Assembly (NCBI RefSeq): GCF_039542905.1
Contig: NZ_BAABIS010000001.1
Location: 6,634,001 to 6,698,000, forward strand
Direction of reading: 5' to 3'
DNA: 64,000 nt
Source: Kitasatospora terrestris
GTDB lineage: Bacteria > Actinomycetota > Actinomycetes > Streptomycetales > Streptomycetaceae
The notes beneath the pieces are model-generated. The model saw only the letters and a list, made by a program, of their open reading frames with translations. It made no database searches and was not told where the DNA came from. Within the stretch, counting starts at the first letter, position 1. Each line of letters begins with the position of its first letter. Below are positions 56,179 to 64,000 of the stretch, piece after piece. The position numbers and the translations under genes were made by a program.

Positions 56179-56763
56179 ATGCTGGCCGTACTCGCGGTGA
56201 GCGACAAGCGGAACATCGAGCCGCTGGCCGCCGGACTCGTCCGGCTCGGCTGGCGGGTCGCGGCCACGGAGGGCACGTACCGGCTGCTGCGGGACGCGGG
56301 CCACCCGGTGGAGGGCATCGCCGACCTCGCGGGTGTGCCGACCCTGCTGGGCGGCCGGGTCAAGACGCTCACCGTCTCCGTGATGGGCGGCATCCTGGCC
56401 CGGGAGACCGAGTCCGACCTGCGCGAGATGGCGGAGCACGGCATCCCGCGGATCGACCTGGTGTGCAACAACTACTACCTGCTGCCCGAGCCGGGGCAGG
56501 AACCGGCCGCGTTCCGCGAGAAGGTGGACGTCGGCGGGCCCGCGATGCTGCGCGGCGCCGCGAAGAACTTCGAGCACGTCATCCCGCTCAGCGACCCGGA
56601 CGACTACGACGGGGTGCTGAAGCTCCTGGAGGAGGGCGGCGGCAGCCCGTCCGCCGTCCCGGTGGAGCGCCGGCTCGCCCTGGCGGAGAAGGCGTTCCGG
56701 ATCAGCAGCGCGTACGACGCGTCGGTCGCGGAGCTGTTCGGCGCCCGCGGGGGTCGGTCGTGA
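56179..56763 (+). CDS. Stand-alone IMP cyclohydrolase domain (PurH N-terminal half)
   Basis: 194 residues, i.e. only the MGS-like cyclohydrolase half of PurH. LAVSDKRNIEPLAAGLVRLG, GRVKTLTVSVMGGIL, LVCNNYYLLPEP and VDVGGPAMLRGAAKNFEHVI follow PurH in order, but the conserved HPxVH after KTL is replaced by TVSVM and NLYPF by NNYYL. The formyltransferase half is absent. It would close the six-membered ring of the pyrazolopyrimidine after formylation by another enzyme. Linked on both sides: 24 bp from the PurA-like gene and overlapping the next as GTGA. Confidence 0.88.
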   Translation: MLAVLAVSDKRNIEPLAAGLVRLGWRVAATEGTYRLLRDAGHPVEGIADLAGVPTLLGGRVKTLTVSVMGGILARETESDLREMAEHGIPRIDLVCNNYYLLPEPGQEPAAFREKVDVGGPAMLRGAAKNFEHVIPLSDPDDYDGVLKLLEEGGGSPSAVPVERRLALAEKAFRISSAYDASVAELFGARGGRS

Positions 56764-57806
56764 CGGGCCGCACCGGGCTCTTCCTGGCGTACGGGCTGCC
56801 CGACGCGGTGCTGGCCGGCCGGCCCGCCGACGCGGTCGCGGCGGCCGGGCGGGCCGAGGCGGCCGGGGTGCACGCGCTGCTGCTGGGCGACCGCCCGGCC
56901 GCCCGGCCGGGCCGACCGGCCCCGCCGGCCGCGATCGTCACCGCCTCGGTGCTCGCGGTGCGCACCCGGCGGATCGGCCTGGTCGTGGACGCCGCGCCGG
57001 CCTACCACGAGCCGTACAACCTGGCCCGGATGGTGGCCTCGCTGGACCACGTCAGCGCCGGCCGGGCCGGCTGGCGGGTGGTCACCGGAGCCGACCCGGA
57101 GGCGGACGCCAACCACCGCCGCGAGGGCGCCGACCCGGTGGACGGGCGGGCGGCGCGCGAGGCGGAGTTCGTGCCGCTGCTGCGCGACCTGTGGGACACC
57201 TGGGAGGACGGCGCCTTCGTCCACGAGAAGGACACCGGGCGGTTCATCGACCCCGGCCGGGTCCGGGTGCTGGACCACCGGGGCCCGGCGCTGCGGGTGC
57301 GCGGGCCGCTCAACCTGGTCCGCCCGCCGCAGGGCCATCCGGTGGTGCTGGCCCCGGCCGACCACCCGGTGCTCGCCCGGGAGGCGGACGTCCTGCTGGC
57401 CGGCAGCCCCGAGGCCGCGGCCGCCGCCGACCGGCCGGTGCTGGCGACGGTCACCCCGTTCGTGGCGGGGACGGAGGCGGGCGCCCAGGAGCTGCACGCC
57501 CGGGCGGGCGCGCCGCGGTCGGACGCGGACGCGGCGGTGCTGGTCGGTGACGGACCGTCCGTCGCGCGGCGCCTGCTCGCCTGGGCCGACCGCGCGTCCC
57601 TGCACGGCTTCGCCCTGCGCTTCCCGCAGCCCGAGGGGGTCGAGGCCTTCACCGCCCTCGCGCTGCCCGCACTGCGGGCCGCCGGGGGGCTCGTCGACGG
57701 GCACGGGCCCGCGACGCTGCGCGGACACCTGGGACTGGCCAGGCCCGAGAACCGGATCGTCGCCCGGCTGACGGCCGCCGGCACGGAGAGGAGCCGACCG
57801 CGATGA
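56760..57806 (+). CDS. Luciferase-like flavin monooxygenase, short subunit
   Basis: 348 residues from GTG 56760. RMVASLDHVSAGRAGWRVVTGADPEAD, DLWDTWEDGAFVHEKDTGRFIDP and RPPQGHPVVLAPA align with the NtaA/SnaA/DszA group of LLM monooxygenases. However, it lacks roughly 100 residues compared with its neighbour, mainly in the N-terminal barrel strands and the central region. Coupled to the full-length gene by ATGA. Could be a non-catalytic partner subunit, like luciferase beta, or an independent oxygenase. Needs reduced FMN, which the SsuE-like protein can supply. Confidence 0.8.
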   Translation: MTGRTGLFLAYGLPDAVLAGRPADAVAAAGRAEAAGVHALLLGDRPAARPGRPAPPAAIVTASVLAVRTRRIGLVVDAAPAYHEPYNLARMVASLDHVSAGRAGWRVVTGADPEADANHRREGADPVDGRAAREAEFVPLLRDLWDTWEDGAFVHEKDTGRFIDPGRVRVLDHRGPALRVRGPLNLVRPPQGHPVVLAPADHPVLAREADVLLAGSPEAAAAADRPVLATVTPFVAGTEAGAQELHARAGAPRSDADAAVLVGDGPSVARRLLAWADRASLHGFALRFPQPEGVEAFTALALPALRAAGGLVDGHGPATLRGHLGLARPENRIVARLTAAGTERSRPR

Positions 57807-59152
57807 GGACACGGGAACTGCACCTCGGACTGATGTTCTGGGCGACCGGCACGCACGCCGCCGGGTGGCGCCACCCCGACGCGGTCGCCGACGCGGCCTA
57901 CGACATCGAGCTGATCCAGGAGGTCAGCCGGAGCGCCGAGCGGGCCAAGCTCGACTTCGTCTTCCTCGGCGACCGGCTCGCCTCCGACCCGGCGCTGCAG
58001 CACAGCAACCCGGCGCAGATCTCCCGGCTGGAGCCCTTCGCCACCGCCGCCGCGATCGCCGCCGCCACCACGCACATCGGGGTGGTCGTCACCGCGAACC
58101 CCACCTACTCCGACCCGTACGGCATCGCCCGGCTGCTGGCCTCGCTCGACCACCTCAGCGAGGGCCGCGCGGCCTGGAACCTGGTGACCGGCGCCGACCC
58201 GGCCGCCGCGCTCAACTTCGGCCGGGACGCCCACTGGGACACCGAACGGCGCTACGACTGGGCCGAGGAGACCCTGGCGGTGGTCCGCCGACTGTGGGAC
58301 GCGGCCCCCGACCCGGACGGCACCGGCTCCCGCCGGATCGACCACCGCGGCCGGTACTTCTCGGTGGACGGGCCGCTGGACGTCGCCCGGCCGCCGCAGG
58401 GCCACGTGGTGGTGTTCAGCGCCGGCACCTCCGACCGCTCCCGTGAACTCGGGGCCCGGGACGCCGACGTCGTCTTCGCCGGGCCCCAGCCCACCTTCGC
58501 GAAGCGCAAGGAGTACTACGCCGACATCAGGGCCAGGGCCGCCCGGCACGGCCGCGCGGACCGGGTGGCGGTGCTGCCCGGGCTCACCCCGATCGTCGCG
58601 CCCACCACCGAGGAGGCGGTCGCCCTGCACGACCTGCTCAACGCGCTGCTGGTGCTCGACCCGGAGCGGGAGGTCGGCGACATCGTGCGGGCCGGCGGCA
58701 TCGGCGAGGGCCACCGGCGCAACCTCACGTCCGCGTCCGAGGTGTTCGGCGTGGACGTGCGCGGCCACGACCTGGCCGACGCGGTACCGGCCGCCGTCCT
58801 GGCCGGCGTCTCCGAGGAGGGCGCCCGGCGGCTCGCCGAGATCACCAGGCTCACCCGGCGCACCGTCGGGGGGCCGGCCCCGATCACCTACGGCGACCTC
58901 GTGCACGCCACGCCCGCCCAGCTCTCGCACGTGGTGGTCGGCAACCCCGAGGAGGTGGCCGACATGATCCAGGAGTGGTTCGAGGAGGGCGCCGCGGACG
59001 GGTTCAACATCTATCCGGCGTACGTGCCGGGCGCGGTCACCGCCTTCACCGAGCTGGTCGTCCCGGTGCTGCAGCGCCGCGGGCTGTTCCGCAAGGAGTA
59101 CCGCGGACGGACGCTCAGGGACCACCTGGGGTTGGCCCTCCCACCGCGCTGA
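57803..59152 (+). CDS. Luciferase-like flavin monooxygenase (NtaA/SnaA/DszA type)
   Basis: 449 residues, normal for the family. LHLGLMFWATGTHAAGWRHPDA at the start, FLGDRLASDPAL, LDHLSEGRAAWNLVTGADPAAALNFGR (in parts) and RPPQGHVVVFSAGTSDRSRELGARDADVVF are characteristic. Uses FMNH2 and oxygen to hydroxylate or cleave C-N, C-S or amide bonds. It might hydroxylate the pyridazinone or pyrazole intermediate, or catalyse ring contraction. Last gene of the eleven-gene operon, followed by a 20-bp terminator. Confidence 0.9.
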   Translation: MRTRELHLGLMFWATGTHAAGWRHPDAVADAAYDIELIQEVSRSAERAKLDFVFLGDRLASDPALQHSNPAQISRLEPFATAAAIAAATTHIGVVVTANPTYSDPYGIARLLASLDHLSEGRAAWNLVTGADPAAALNFGRDAHWDTERRYDWAEETLAVVRRLWDAAPDPDGTGSRRIDHRGRYFSVDGPLDVARPPQGHVVVFSAGTSDRSRELGARDADVVFAGPQPTFAKRKEYYADIRARAARHGRADRVAVLPGLTPIVAPTTEEAVALHDLLNALLVLDPEREVGDIVRAGGIGEGHRRNLTSASEVFGVDVRGHDLADAVPAAVLAGVSEEGARRLAEITRLTRRTVGGPAPITYGDLVHATPAQLSHVVVGNPEEVADMIQEWFEEGAADGFNIYPAYVPGAVTAFTELVVPVLQRRGLFRKEYRGRTLRDHLGLALPPR

Positions 59153-59163
59153 GCGGGCACCGA

Positions 59164-59207
59164 CGGCGAGGGCCCCCGGAACCGGACGGTTCCGGGGGCC
59201 CTCGCCG
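59164..59207. terminator. 20-bp perfect hairpin, bidirectional terminator
   Basis: Arms 59164-59183 and 59188-59207 pair perfectly with a GGAC loop between the convergent monooxygenase and MFS genes. The strongest terminator-like structure in the window. Confidence 0.85.
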
Positions 59208-59212
59208 GTCGC

Positions 59213-60418
59213 TCAGCGCGGTGCGGCCGCCTCCGCCGTGGCGGGCGCGGCCGCCGGGGCGGTCGTGAAGCCCCGCCGGCCGAGGGCGAGGATCGTCAGG
59301 GTCACCAGGGCGCCCGCGGTGCCGCACAGGGCCGCCCAGTGCGCGTCGGCGTGCGCGAGCACGGTGCCGACCGCCGCCGAGCCCAGCGAGGTGCCGGCGG
59401 CGAACAGGGTGACCAGCCAGGCGAAGGCCTCGGTCGTGGTGCCCGGCGGTGCCAGCTCGCCGACCAGCACGAAGGTGACCGTCAGCATCGGGGCGAGGAA
59501 CGCCCCGGTGAGCAGCATCAGCCCGGCCATCCAGCCCGGCGGGGGCAGCAGCACCAGCAGGCCGTACCCGACCACCAGGCCGCCGGCGAACAGCAGCCCG
59601 CGGCCGGCGAGCGTGCCCGGCCAACTGCGCGAGCCGTACACCAGCACACCGGCGAGCGAGCCGAAGGCGTTGAGCGCCAGCAGGGTGGGCGCGCCGCCGG
59701 GCACGTGCCAGTGCTCCGCGTACGAGACCACCAGGACGTTCAGCGAGCCGATCGCGAAGCCCACCCCGATCATCGCGCTCAGTAGGGTGACCAGCCGCCC
59801 GCTGCGCAGCGGGCCCAGCCAGTCGCCGGACCGGGTCTCGGCCCGCCACTCGCGGGACGGCCGCGCGCTCGCCACCACCGCGACGCCGAACAGGCCGAGC
59901 AGCGCCTGGACGTACAGCGCGGCGGTGGGGGACCAGATCGCGACGCTGCCGGTGACCACCAACGGGCCGGCGACGAAGACGAGTTCCTGCGCGCTGGAGT
60001 CCAACGCGTACGCCGATTCGAGCTTCCCCTCGGGGGCGATGGCCGGCCACAGCACCCGCAGGCAGGGCTCCAGCGGGGGCGTCATCGACCCGGCGAGCAC
60101 GGCGCCGACCAGGACGGCCGCGGGCTCGCGCGGCGCCAGCGCGATGGCGAGGAAGCCGGCGGCGGCGAGCAGCGCGGTCGGCACCAGGATCCTGGTCTGC
60201 CCCCAGCGGTCGACCAGCCGGCCGAGCAGCGGGGAGCCGACCGCCGCCGCGATCGCGTAGGCGCTGGCCGCCGCACCGACGAAGCCGTACCCGGACCCGG
60301 CCTCGCGCAGCGCCAGCGGGATGGTGAGCGCGGCCATCGCGGAGGGCAGTCTGCCGACCCAACTGCCCAGCAGCAGACGGGTGACGAAGGGGGACCGGAG
60401 TAATGCCAGGAAGCTCAT
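59213..60418 (-). CDS. MFS transporter, likely product exporter
   Basis: 401 residues from ATG 60418; a longer frame to 60454 lacks a ribosome site. About twelve hydrophobic segments; LLLGSWVGRLPSAMAALTIPL and LLGRLVDRWGQTRILV (motif A) fit the drug:H+ antiporter group. Being at the end of the cluster, it is the best candidate for export of the nucleoside and self-protection. 42 bp behind the HD-like gene and probably cotranscribed with it. Confidence 0.88.
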   Translation of the reverse strand: MSFLALLRSPFVTRLLLGSWVGRLPSAMAALTIPLALREAGSGYGFVGAAASAYAIAAAVGSPLLGRLVDRWGQTRILVPTALLAAAGFLAIALAPREPAAVLVGAVLAGSMTPPLEPCLRVLWPAIAPEGKLESAYALDSSAQELVFVAGPLVVTGSVAIWSPTAALYVQALLGLFGVAVVASARPSREWRAETRSGDWLGPLRSGRLVTLLSAMIGVGFAIGSLNVLVVSYAEHWHVPGGAPTLLALNAFGSLAGVLVYGSRSWPGTLAGRGLLFAGGLVVGYGLLVLLPPPGWMAGLMLLTGAFLAPMLTVTFVLVGELAPPGTTTEAFAWLVTLFAAGTSLGSAAVGTVLAHADAHWAALCGTAGALVTLTILALGRRGFTTAPAAAPATAEAAAPR

Positions 60419-60460
60419 GAGCTCTACCTTAGGAGGATCTACGCGCGGATACACCGCGAT

Positions 60461-61483
60461 TCATCGGTTGGCCTGTACATGAAGCCTGAGGGTTGCCGGA
60501 CGGTCCGCGCGGGTGCCGACCTCGATGTCCGCGGCCCCCACCACCCGGTGGTGGGCCAGGCCCGGCGCGGTGGTGATCCAGACGTGGCAGGTGGCGGGGT
60601 CCGCCCACCACGCCATGCCCGCTCCGCGGGCCGTGCTGTGCCAGAAGTACCGGTGCTGCTGGCCGGGCGGCAGGACGGCGACCAGGGCCGCCGGCGCGTC
60701 GTACAGGTCGATGCCGAGCAGCCGGTCCCGGTCGTCGAAGGTCAGCCAGACCGTGCCGCGGTAGCCGATGCGCGCCAGCGGTCCGACCGCGGGGACGCCC
60801 GTCGCGGCGTGCAGGAAGCCCGACTTGGGATCCCAGCTCACCCCGGGGGCGGCGGTCGGGGCCGGCCCGGCCTCCGCCGGGTGCCGGCCCAGCTCGGCCT
60901 CCGCCCGGTAGTCGGCGGCCAGCCGGTGGACCAGGTCCATCCGGTCCGCGGCCAGCCGGCGGGCCGGCTCGGTCAGCAGCTCCCGCTCGGTCCGGACCAG
61001 CGCCTCGTAGAGCTCCGGCAGGGCCGGGCGCGGGTGCCGGCCGGCCGGGGCGTGCCAGCGCGGCCCGCCGCCGGCGAGCGTCCGGTGGAGGCCGGCGGCG
61101 CCCATCGCGTCGATCCGCTCGGCGTCCAGCACAGCCGCGCCGTACGGCACTTCGGCGGCCGGCGGGTCGGGGTCGAGCAGCGTCAGGAGGTCCCGGTGCA
61201 GCGCGCCGGGCACCCCGGAACGGGTCAGGAAGTCGACCGCGTCGGCGCGGGTCGGCGCCGACCCGCCGGCCGGGCCGTGTTGGCCGTGCGGGGCGTCCGG
61301 CAGGCCGAAGCGGTGGTAGAGGTAGGCGGCGCAGCGGGCGGTGCCCGCGGTGAGCCCGGACTCCTCGGCGATCCGGCCCGCCAGCTCGGCGGTCCGGGCC
61401 AGGTGCCCGGAGTCGTGGGGCGCGGCGAGCGCGGCCAGGTCGGTGAGGGTGTGGTCGTGCAGGCGCTCGATCATCGACGTCAC
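60461..61483 (-). CDS. Degenerate HD-superfamily protein, function unknown
   Basis: 340 residues. Residues about 10-140 recall the YedJ-type HD phosphohydrolases: HDSGHLARTAELAGRIAEESGL and later LDAERIDAMGAAGLHRTLAGGG. However, the hallmark HD pair of the second helix is replaced (AAYLYHRFG), so phosphohydrolase activity is doubtful. The C-terminal 120 residues are beta-rich (GYRGTVWLTFDDRDRLLGIDLYDA) and unassigned. Position between MocR regulator and exporter suggests a pathway-associated role. Confidence 0.6.
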   Translation of the reverse strand: MTSMIERLHDHTLTDLAALAAPHDSGHLARTAELAGRIAEESGLTAGTARCAAYLYHRFGLPDAPHGQHGPAGGSAPTRADAVDFLTRSGVPGALHRDLLTLLDPDPPAAEVPYGAAVLDAERIDAMGAAGLHRTLAGGGPRWHAPAGRHPRPALPELYEALVRTERELLTEPARRLAADRMDLVHRLAADYRAEAELGRHPAEAGPAPTAAPGVSWDPKSGFLHAATGVPAVGPLARIGYRGTVWLTFDDRDRLLGIDLYDAPAALVAVLPPGQQHRYFWHSTARGAGMAWWADPATCHVWITTAPGLAHHRVVGAADIEVGTRADRPATLRLHVQANR

Positions 61484-61614
61484 GGCCTTCGGACTCCTCG
61501 GTCCGTACGGGTGCGGGGCGTGGGGGCGACCTACGGGTGGCGGCCGGTCCGGCCGGACCGGCCGCGCCGGGGCGGAGAGGCGGAGGGGCCGACTTCTCTC
61601 CTGGGCCGTCCGTC

Positions 61615-61643
61615 AGCATCGTTCGCGCAGAACCGACTGTCAA
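61615..61643 (-). promoter_or_regulatory. Vegetative-type promoter before the HD gene
   Basis: On the minus strand TTGACA (61643-61638), a 17-base spacer and GATGCT (61620-61615) form a good sigma-70/HrdB promoter about 125 bp before the HD gene. It would also serve the MFS gene. A GACT triple tandem repeat lies just upstream (61667-61678). Confidence 0.6.
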
Positions 61644-61683
61644 GGACGCGTCACGGCCCGGCCCCGGACTGACTGACTGATCG

Positions 61684-63033
61684 TCAGGAAAGGCGCCCCC
61701 GGCCGGAATCGACCCGGAACACCGCCGCCACGTCCGCCGCCAGCGCCGGAATCTCCGGCAGGTCCAGGCCGGAGACGGTCACCCGCAGCCCCGGCGCCGA
61801 CTTCAGCCGGAACGGAGTGCCCGGGGCCACCGCCCAGCCCCGCTGCAGCAGCGCCACCACGGCGGAGGTCTCGCTCCGCGCCGGGATCCAGACGTTGAAG
61901 CCGCTGCGTCCCCGGGCCGGGACGCCCTGTGCCGCCAGCGCGCCGATCAGCGCGCCGCGCCGCTCGGAGTAGTGGGCGGCCACCCGCGCCCGGTCCACCG
62001 ACGGGTCGGTGAGCAGCCGGGCCGCCGCCCGCTGGAGCACGTGGCTCACCCAGCCGGTGCCCAGTCGCTGCCGGCCGCGCAGCCGGTCCACGGTGTCGGC
62101 GTCGCCGCTCAGCACGGCCAACCGCATGTCGGGGCCGAGGAGTTTGGTGACCGAGCGGATCACCGTCCAGTGGTCGGTGACCGGGCGGCCGTCCGCCGCG
62201 CACACCGCCCGGTACGGGCTGTCCGCGATGGCGTGGCCGAAGTCGTCCTCGACCAGCAGGACGTCGGGGTGGGCGGCCAGCAGCGCGCGCAGCTCGGCGG
62301 CCCGGGCCGCGCCGATCGAAGCGCCGGTGGGGTTCTGCGCGCGGGAGGTGACCACCACGGCGGCGGCGCCGGCCGCCAGGGCCGCCGCGACGTCCGCCGG
62401 GAGCGGCCCGTCGTCGTCCACCCCGATCCCGGTCATCCGCAGGCCGAGCGCGGGGAGCAGGTCGTGCAGGCTGCCCCAGCCCGGGTCCTCGACCGCGACC
62501 AGGTCGCCCGGGCGCAGCCGGGCCTGCAGCACCCGCTCGATCGCGTCGAGGGCGCCCGAGGTGACGGCGACCGACTCGGCCGGCACGCCGTCGGCCGTGA
62601 ACTCCCGCCGGGCGACGGCCAGCAGGCCCGGGTCGATGGCCGGTCCGCCGTAGAGGACCGGGGTGCGCAGCTGTTCGTCGGCGGCGAAGGCGAGCGCGTC
62701 GGCGAGCGGGGGCAGCAGCTCGCGGGCCGGGTTTCCGTCGGTCAAGTCGCGCGCTCCGTCCGGGACTTCGAAGCGGAGGTGGTCGCGCGGCGTGTGGGCG
62801 GGCCGGGCCAGGACGCGGGTGCCGCGCCGCCCGTCGGTCTCGATGACGCCCCGGTCGCGCAGCAGCCGGTACGCGGCCGCCGCGGTGTTGGGGTTCACTC
62901 CCAGATCGGTGGCCAGCCGGCGGAGCGAGGGCAGTGCGCTCCCGGGGCCGAGGCTGCCGGAGGCGACCGCCTGCTCGATGTCGGCGGCGATCTCCGAGGC
63001 CCGACGCCCACGAATCTGATGCTGCTCTGGCAT
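61684..63033 (-). CDS. MocR-family GntR/aminotransferase transcriptional regulator
   Basis: 449 residues from ATG 63033; ATG 63042 would add three residues. N-terminal GntR winged helix: SEIAADIEQAVASGSLGPGSALPSLRRLATDLGVNPNTAAAAYRLLRDRGVIE. C-terminal aminotransferase-like domain with PLP lysine in RSVTKLLGPDMRLAVLSGD and the binding Asp in LLVEDDFGHAIADSPY. MocR proteins sense PLP or PLP-amino acid adducts. No Shine-Dalgarno is visible, and a CAGAAT box seven bases before 63033 suggests a leaderless start. Divergent from the HAD phosphatase gene; could control cluster ends. Confidence 0.88.
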   Translation of the reverse strand: MPEQHQIRGRRASEIAADIEQAVASGSLGPGSALPSLRRLATDLGVNPNTAAAAYRLLRDRGVIETDGRRGTRVLARPAHTPRDHLRFEVPDGARDLTDGNPARELLPPLADALAFAADEQLRTPVLYGGPAIDPGLLAVARREFTADGVPAESVAVTSGALDAIERVLQARLRPGDLVAVEDPGWGSLHDLLPALGLRMTGIGVDDDGPLPADVAAALAAGAAAVVVTSRAQNPTGASIGAARAAELRALLAAHPDVLLVEDDFGHAIADSPYRAVCAADGRPVTDHWTVIRSVTKLLGPDMRLAVLSGDADTVDRLRGRQRLGTGWVSHVLQRAAARLLTDPSVDRARVAAHYSERRGALIGALAAQGVPARGRSGFNVWIPARSETSAVVALLQRGWAVAPGTPFRLKSAPGLRVTVSGLDLPEIPALAADVAAVFRVDSGRGRLS

Positions 63034-63156
63034 GATGAACATTCTGCACGACCGCAGCCCCGCAGGTGGGTTGTCCGCCCACGTCCGAGAACGACGGGCC
63101 GGGGTCGGGCGCGGTCTCCGGTGCAGCCTTCGGCGCACTCACGTGAGGTGGATCAG

Positions 63157-63840
63157 ATGCTCATGGGCCAGACGCTCGTCTTCGACGCCGACGACACACT
63201 GTGGGAGAACAACGTCCTCTTCGAGCGCGTCATCGACGGCTTTCTGAACTGGGTGTCGACTCCGGAGGAACGGAGCCGCAACCGGACCCTTCTCGACGAG
63301 ATCGAGGCGAAGAACGCGGTCACCCTCGGGTACGGCGCGGAGATGTTCCGGCAGAGCCTCGCGGACTGCCTGGAGGAGGTCACCGGGCGGACCCCCACGG
63401 CCGAGGACCGGGCGCGGATCGAGGAGCTCCTCGCCCCGCTCACCAACCGCGGGATCGAGCTCATCGAGGGCGTCGAGGAGGTCCTGCCGGTGCTCGTCGG
63501 CCGGCACGACCTGCTGCTGCTCACCAAGGGGAACCCGGCGGAGCAGCAGCTGAAGGTGGACGCGTCGCGGATCGCCCACCACTTCCGCAGCATCCACATC
63601 GTCGCCGAGAAGAACGTGGACACCTACCGGCAGCTCGTCGCCGAGCTCGGGCTCGACCCGGAGCGGACCTGGATGATCGGCAACTCTCCCAAGTCGGACA
63701 TCCTGCCCGCGCTGCGGGCGGGCCTGAAGGCCGTCTACATCCCGCACGAGCACACCTGGGTGCTGGAGCACGAGGTGTTCCGGCCCGAGGAGGCGACGCT
63801 CGCGCTGGGCCGCTTCGCGGAGCTGCTGGAACACTTCTGA
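63157..63840 (+). CDS. HAD-like hydrolase, candidate nucleotide phosphatase
   Basis: 227 residues from ATG 63157 (GAGG eight bases in front; ATG 63163 is too far). Haloacid dehalogenase motifs: I TLVFDADDTLWENN (nucleophile and acid Asp), II LLLLTKGNP, III Lys in QQLKVDA, IV GNSPKSDILPAL. A cap domain lies between I and II. This subgroup dephosphorylates small phosphates. In the cluster it is the natural candidate to remove the 5'-phosphate from the finished nucleotide before export (inference). Confidence 0.87.
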   Translation: MLMGQTLVFDADDTLWENNVLFERVIDGFLNWVSTPEERSRNRTLLDEIEAKNAVTLGYGAEMFRQSLADCLEEVTGRTPTAEDRARIEELLAPLTNRGIELIEGVEEVLPVLVGRHDLLLLTKGNPAEQQLKVDASRIAHHFRSIHIVAEKNVDTYRQLVAELGLDPERTWMIGNSPKSDILPALRAGLKAVYIPHEHTWVLEHEVFRPEEATLALGRFAELLEHF

Positions 63841-64000
63841 CCCCCCGCCAGACATGTCATGTCCACTTCTAAACATCTCGATGGCCCTTTCTTTCCGGTG
63901 ATGCCCGTGCAAGACTTGCCGCACCGCTGATCATCAAGTCCTGGCACGGATTCGTGCCCGATCTCATGAGAGCGACCCGTGGCTTCCTTGAACGTGGATA
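63841..64000. promoter_or_regulatory. Right-edge non-coding stretch with GACATG-T-CATGTC dyad
   Basis: A 13-bp dyad GACATGTCATGTC (63851-63863) sits 10 bases after the HAD stop, followed by AT-richer DNA. It may be an operator for a gene beyond the right edge. No gene is visible within the 160 bases. Confidence 0.35.

Noticed and set aside
61667..61690. GACT tandem repeat and CTGATCGTCAG dyad as a regulatory site
   Set aside because: It overlaps the MocR stop region and the repeat is only three units; no clear relation to a promoter element.
1..64000. Search for tRNA, rRNA, CRISPR, IS elements, attachment sites and replication origins
   Set aside because: No cloverleaf, repeat-spacer array, transposase/integrase gene or DnaA-box cluster was recognised by eye; short or degenerate ones could be missed.

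Overview
The DNA is very GC-rich, with G/C-loaded third codon positions, many GTG/TTG starts, ATGA/GTGA stop-start overlaps and long GC hairpins. Gene content (roadblock proteins, ECF sigma with SnoaL tail, MocR regulator, HelY helicase, M6/M9/S9 secreted or broad peptidases) points to a Streptomycetaceae chromosome (Streptomyces or Kitasatospora). No tRNA, rRNA, CRISPR array, transposase or phage gene was seen.

Left part (1-22.1 kb) is dominated by peptide use: aminopeptidase P, a five-gene oligopeptide ABC importer, an M9 collagenase, an M6 immune-inhibitor-A-like protease, a prolyl oligopeptidase/DPP-IV and a class V aminotransferase. Three promoter regions here share a TGTGA-N4-TCACA-like palindrome, which suggests one regulon. 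Between them lie a GH36-like glycosidase, a four-gene roadblock/LC7 operon with no GTPase gene, and an ArsR-MFS pair under a concentric dyad operator.

Middle part (22.1-29.1 kb): a fourth roadblock gene cotranscribed with an ArsR regulator, a HelY-type helicase, a TetR / azoreductase / SMR divergon with two near-identical operators, an ArsR flanked by two SRPBCC (AHSA1) genes under paired GCAACC-N3-GGTTGC operators, and a probable LacI-regulator remnant.

Right part (29.1-63.8 kb) is a biosynthetic gene cluster that I read as a pyrazole C-nucleoside (formycin/pyrazofurin-type) pathway. A leftward operon (Rieske oxygenase, FMN reductase, SAICAR-synthetase-like, FAD/Fe-S oxidase, PfkB kinase) diverges from a rightward operon (beta-RFAP-synthase-like C-glycoside synthase, adenylosuccinate-lyase-like, KstD-like flavoprotein, DAO-type flavoprotein, enamidase homologue). 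After a NUDIX gene and a second S9 peptidase, a long rightward operon follows: ATP-grasp, saccharopine-dehydrogenase-like, lysine N6-hydroxylase-like, cupin-MetRS hydrazine synthetase, class III aminotransferase, truncated ECF41-type sigma factor, D-2-hydroxyacid dehydrogenase, adenylosuccinate-synthetase-like, stand-alone IMP-cyclohydrolase domain, and two luciferase-like monooxygenases. An MFS exporter, a degenerate HD protein, a MocR regulator and a HAD phosphatase close it.

Proposed logic (inference): lysine hydroxylation, N-N coupling to a second amino acid (probably glutamate), release of a hydrazino acid, oxidative conversion to a pyrazole dicarboxylate, C-ribosylation with PRPP, then purine-mimicking steps (PurC/PurB, cyclohydrolase, PurA/PurB), dephosphorylation and export. 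The heads of all three main operons carry matches to the ECF41 promoter (TGTCACA-N16-CGTC, one exact). The sigma gene in the third operon is therefore the likely pathway switch.
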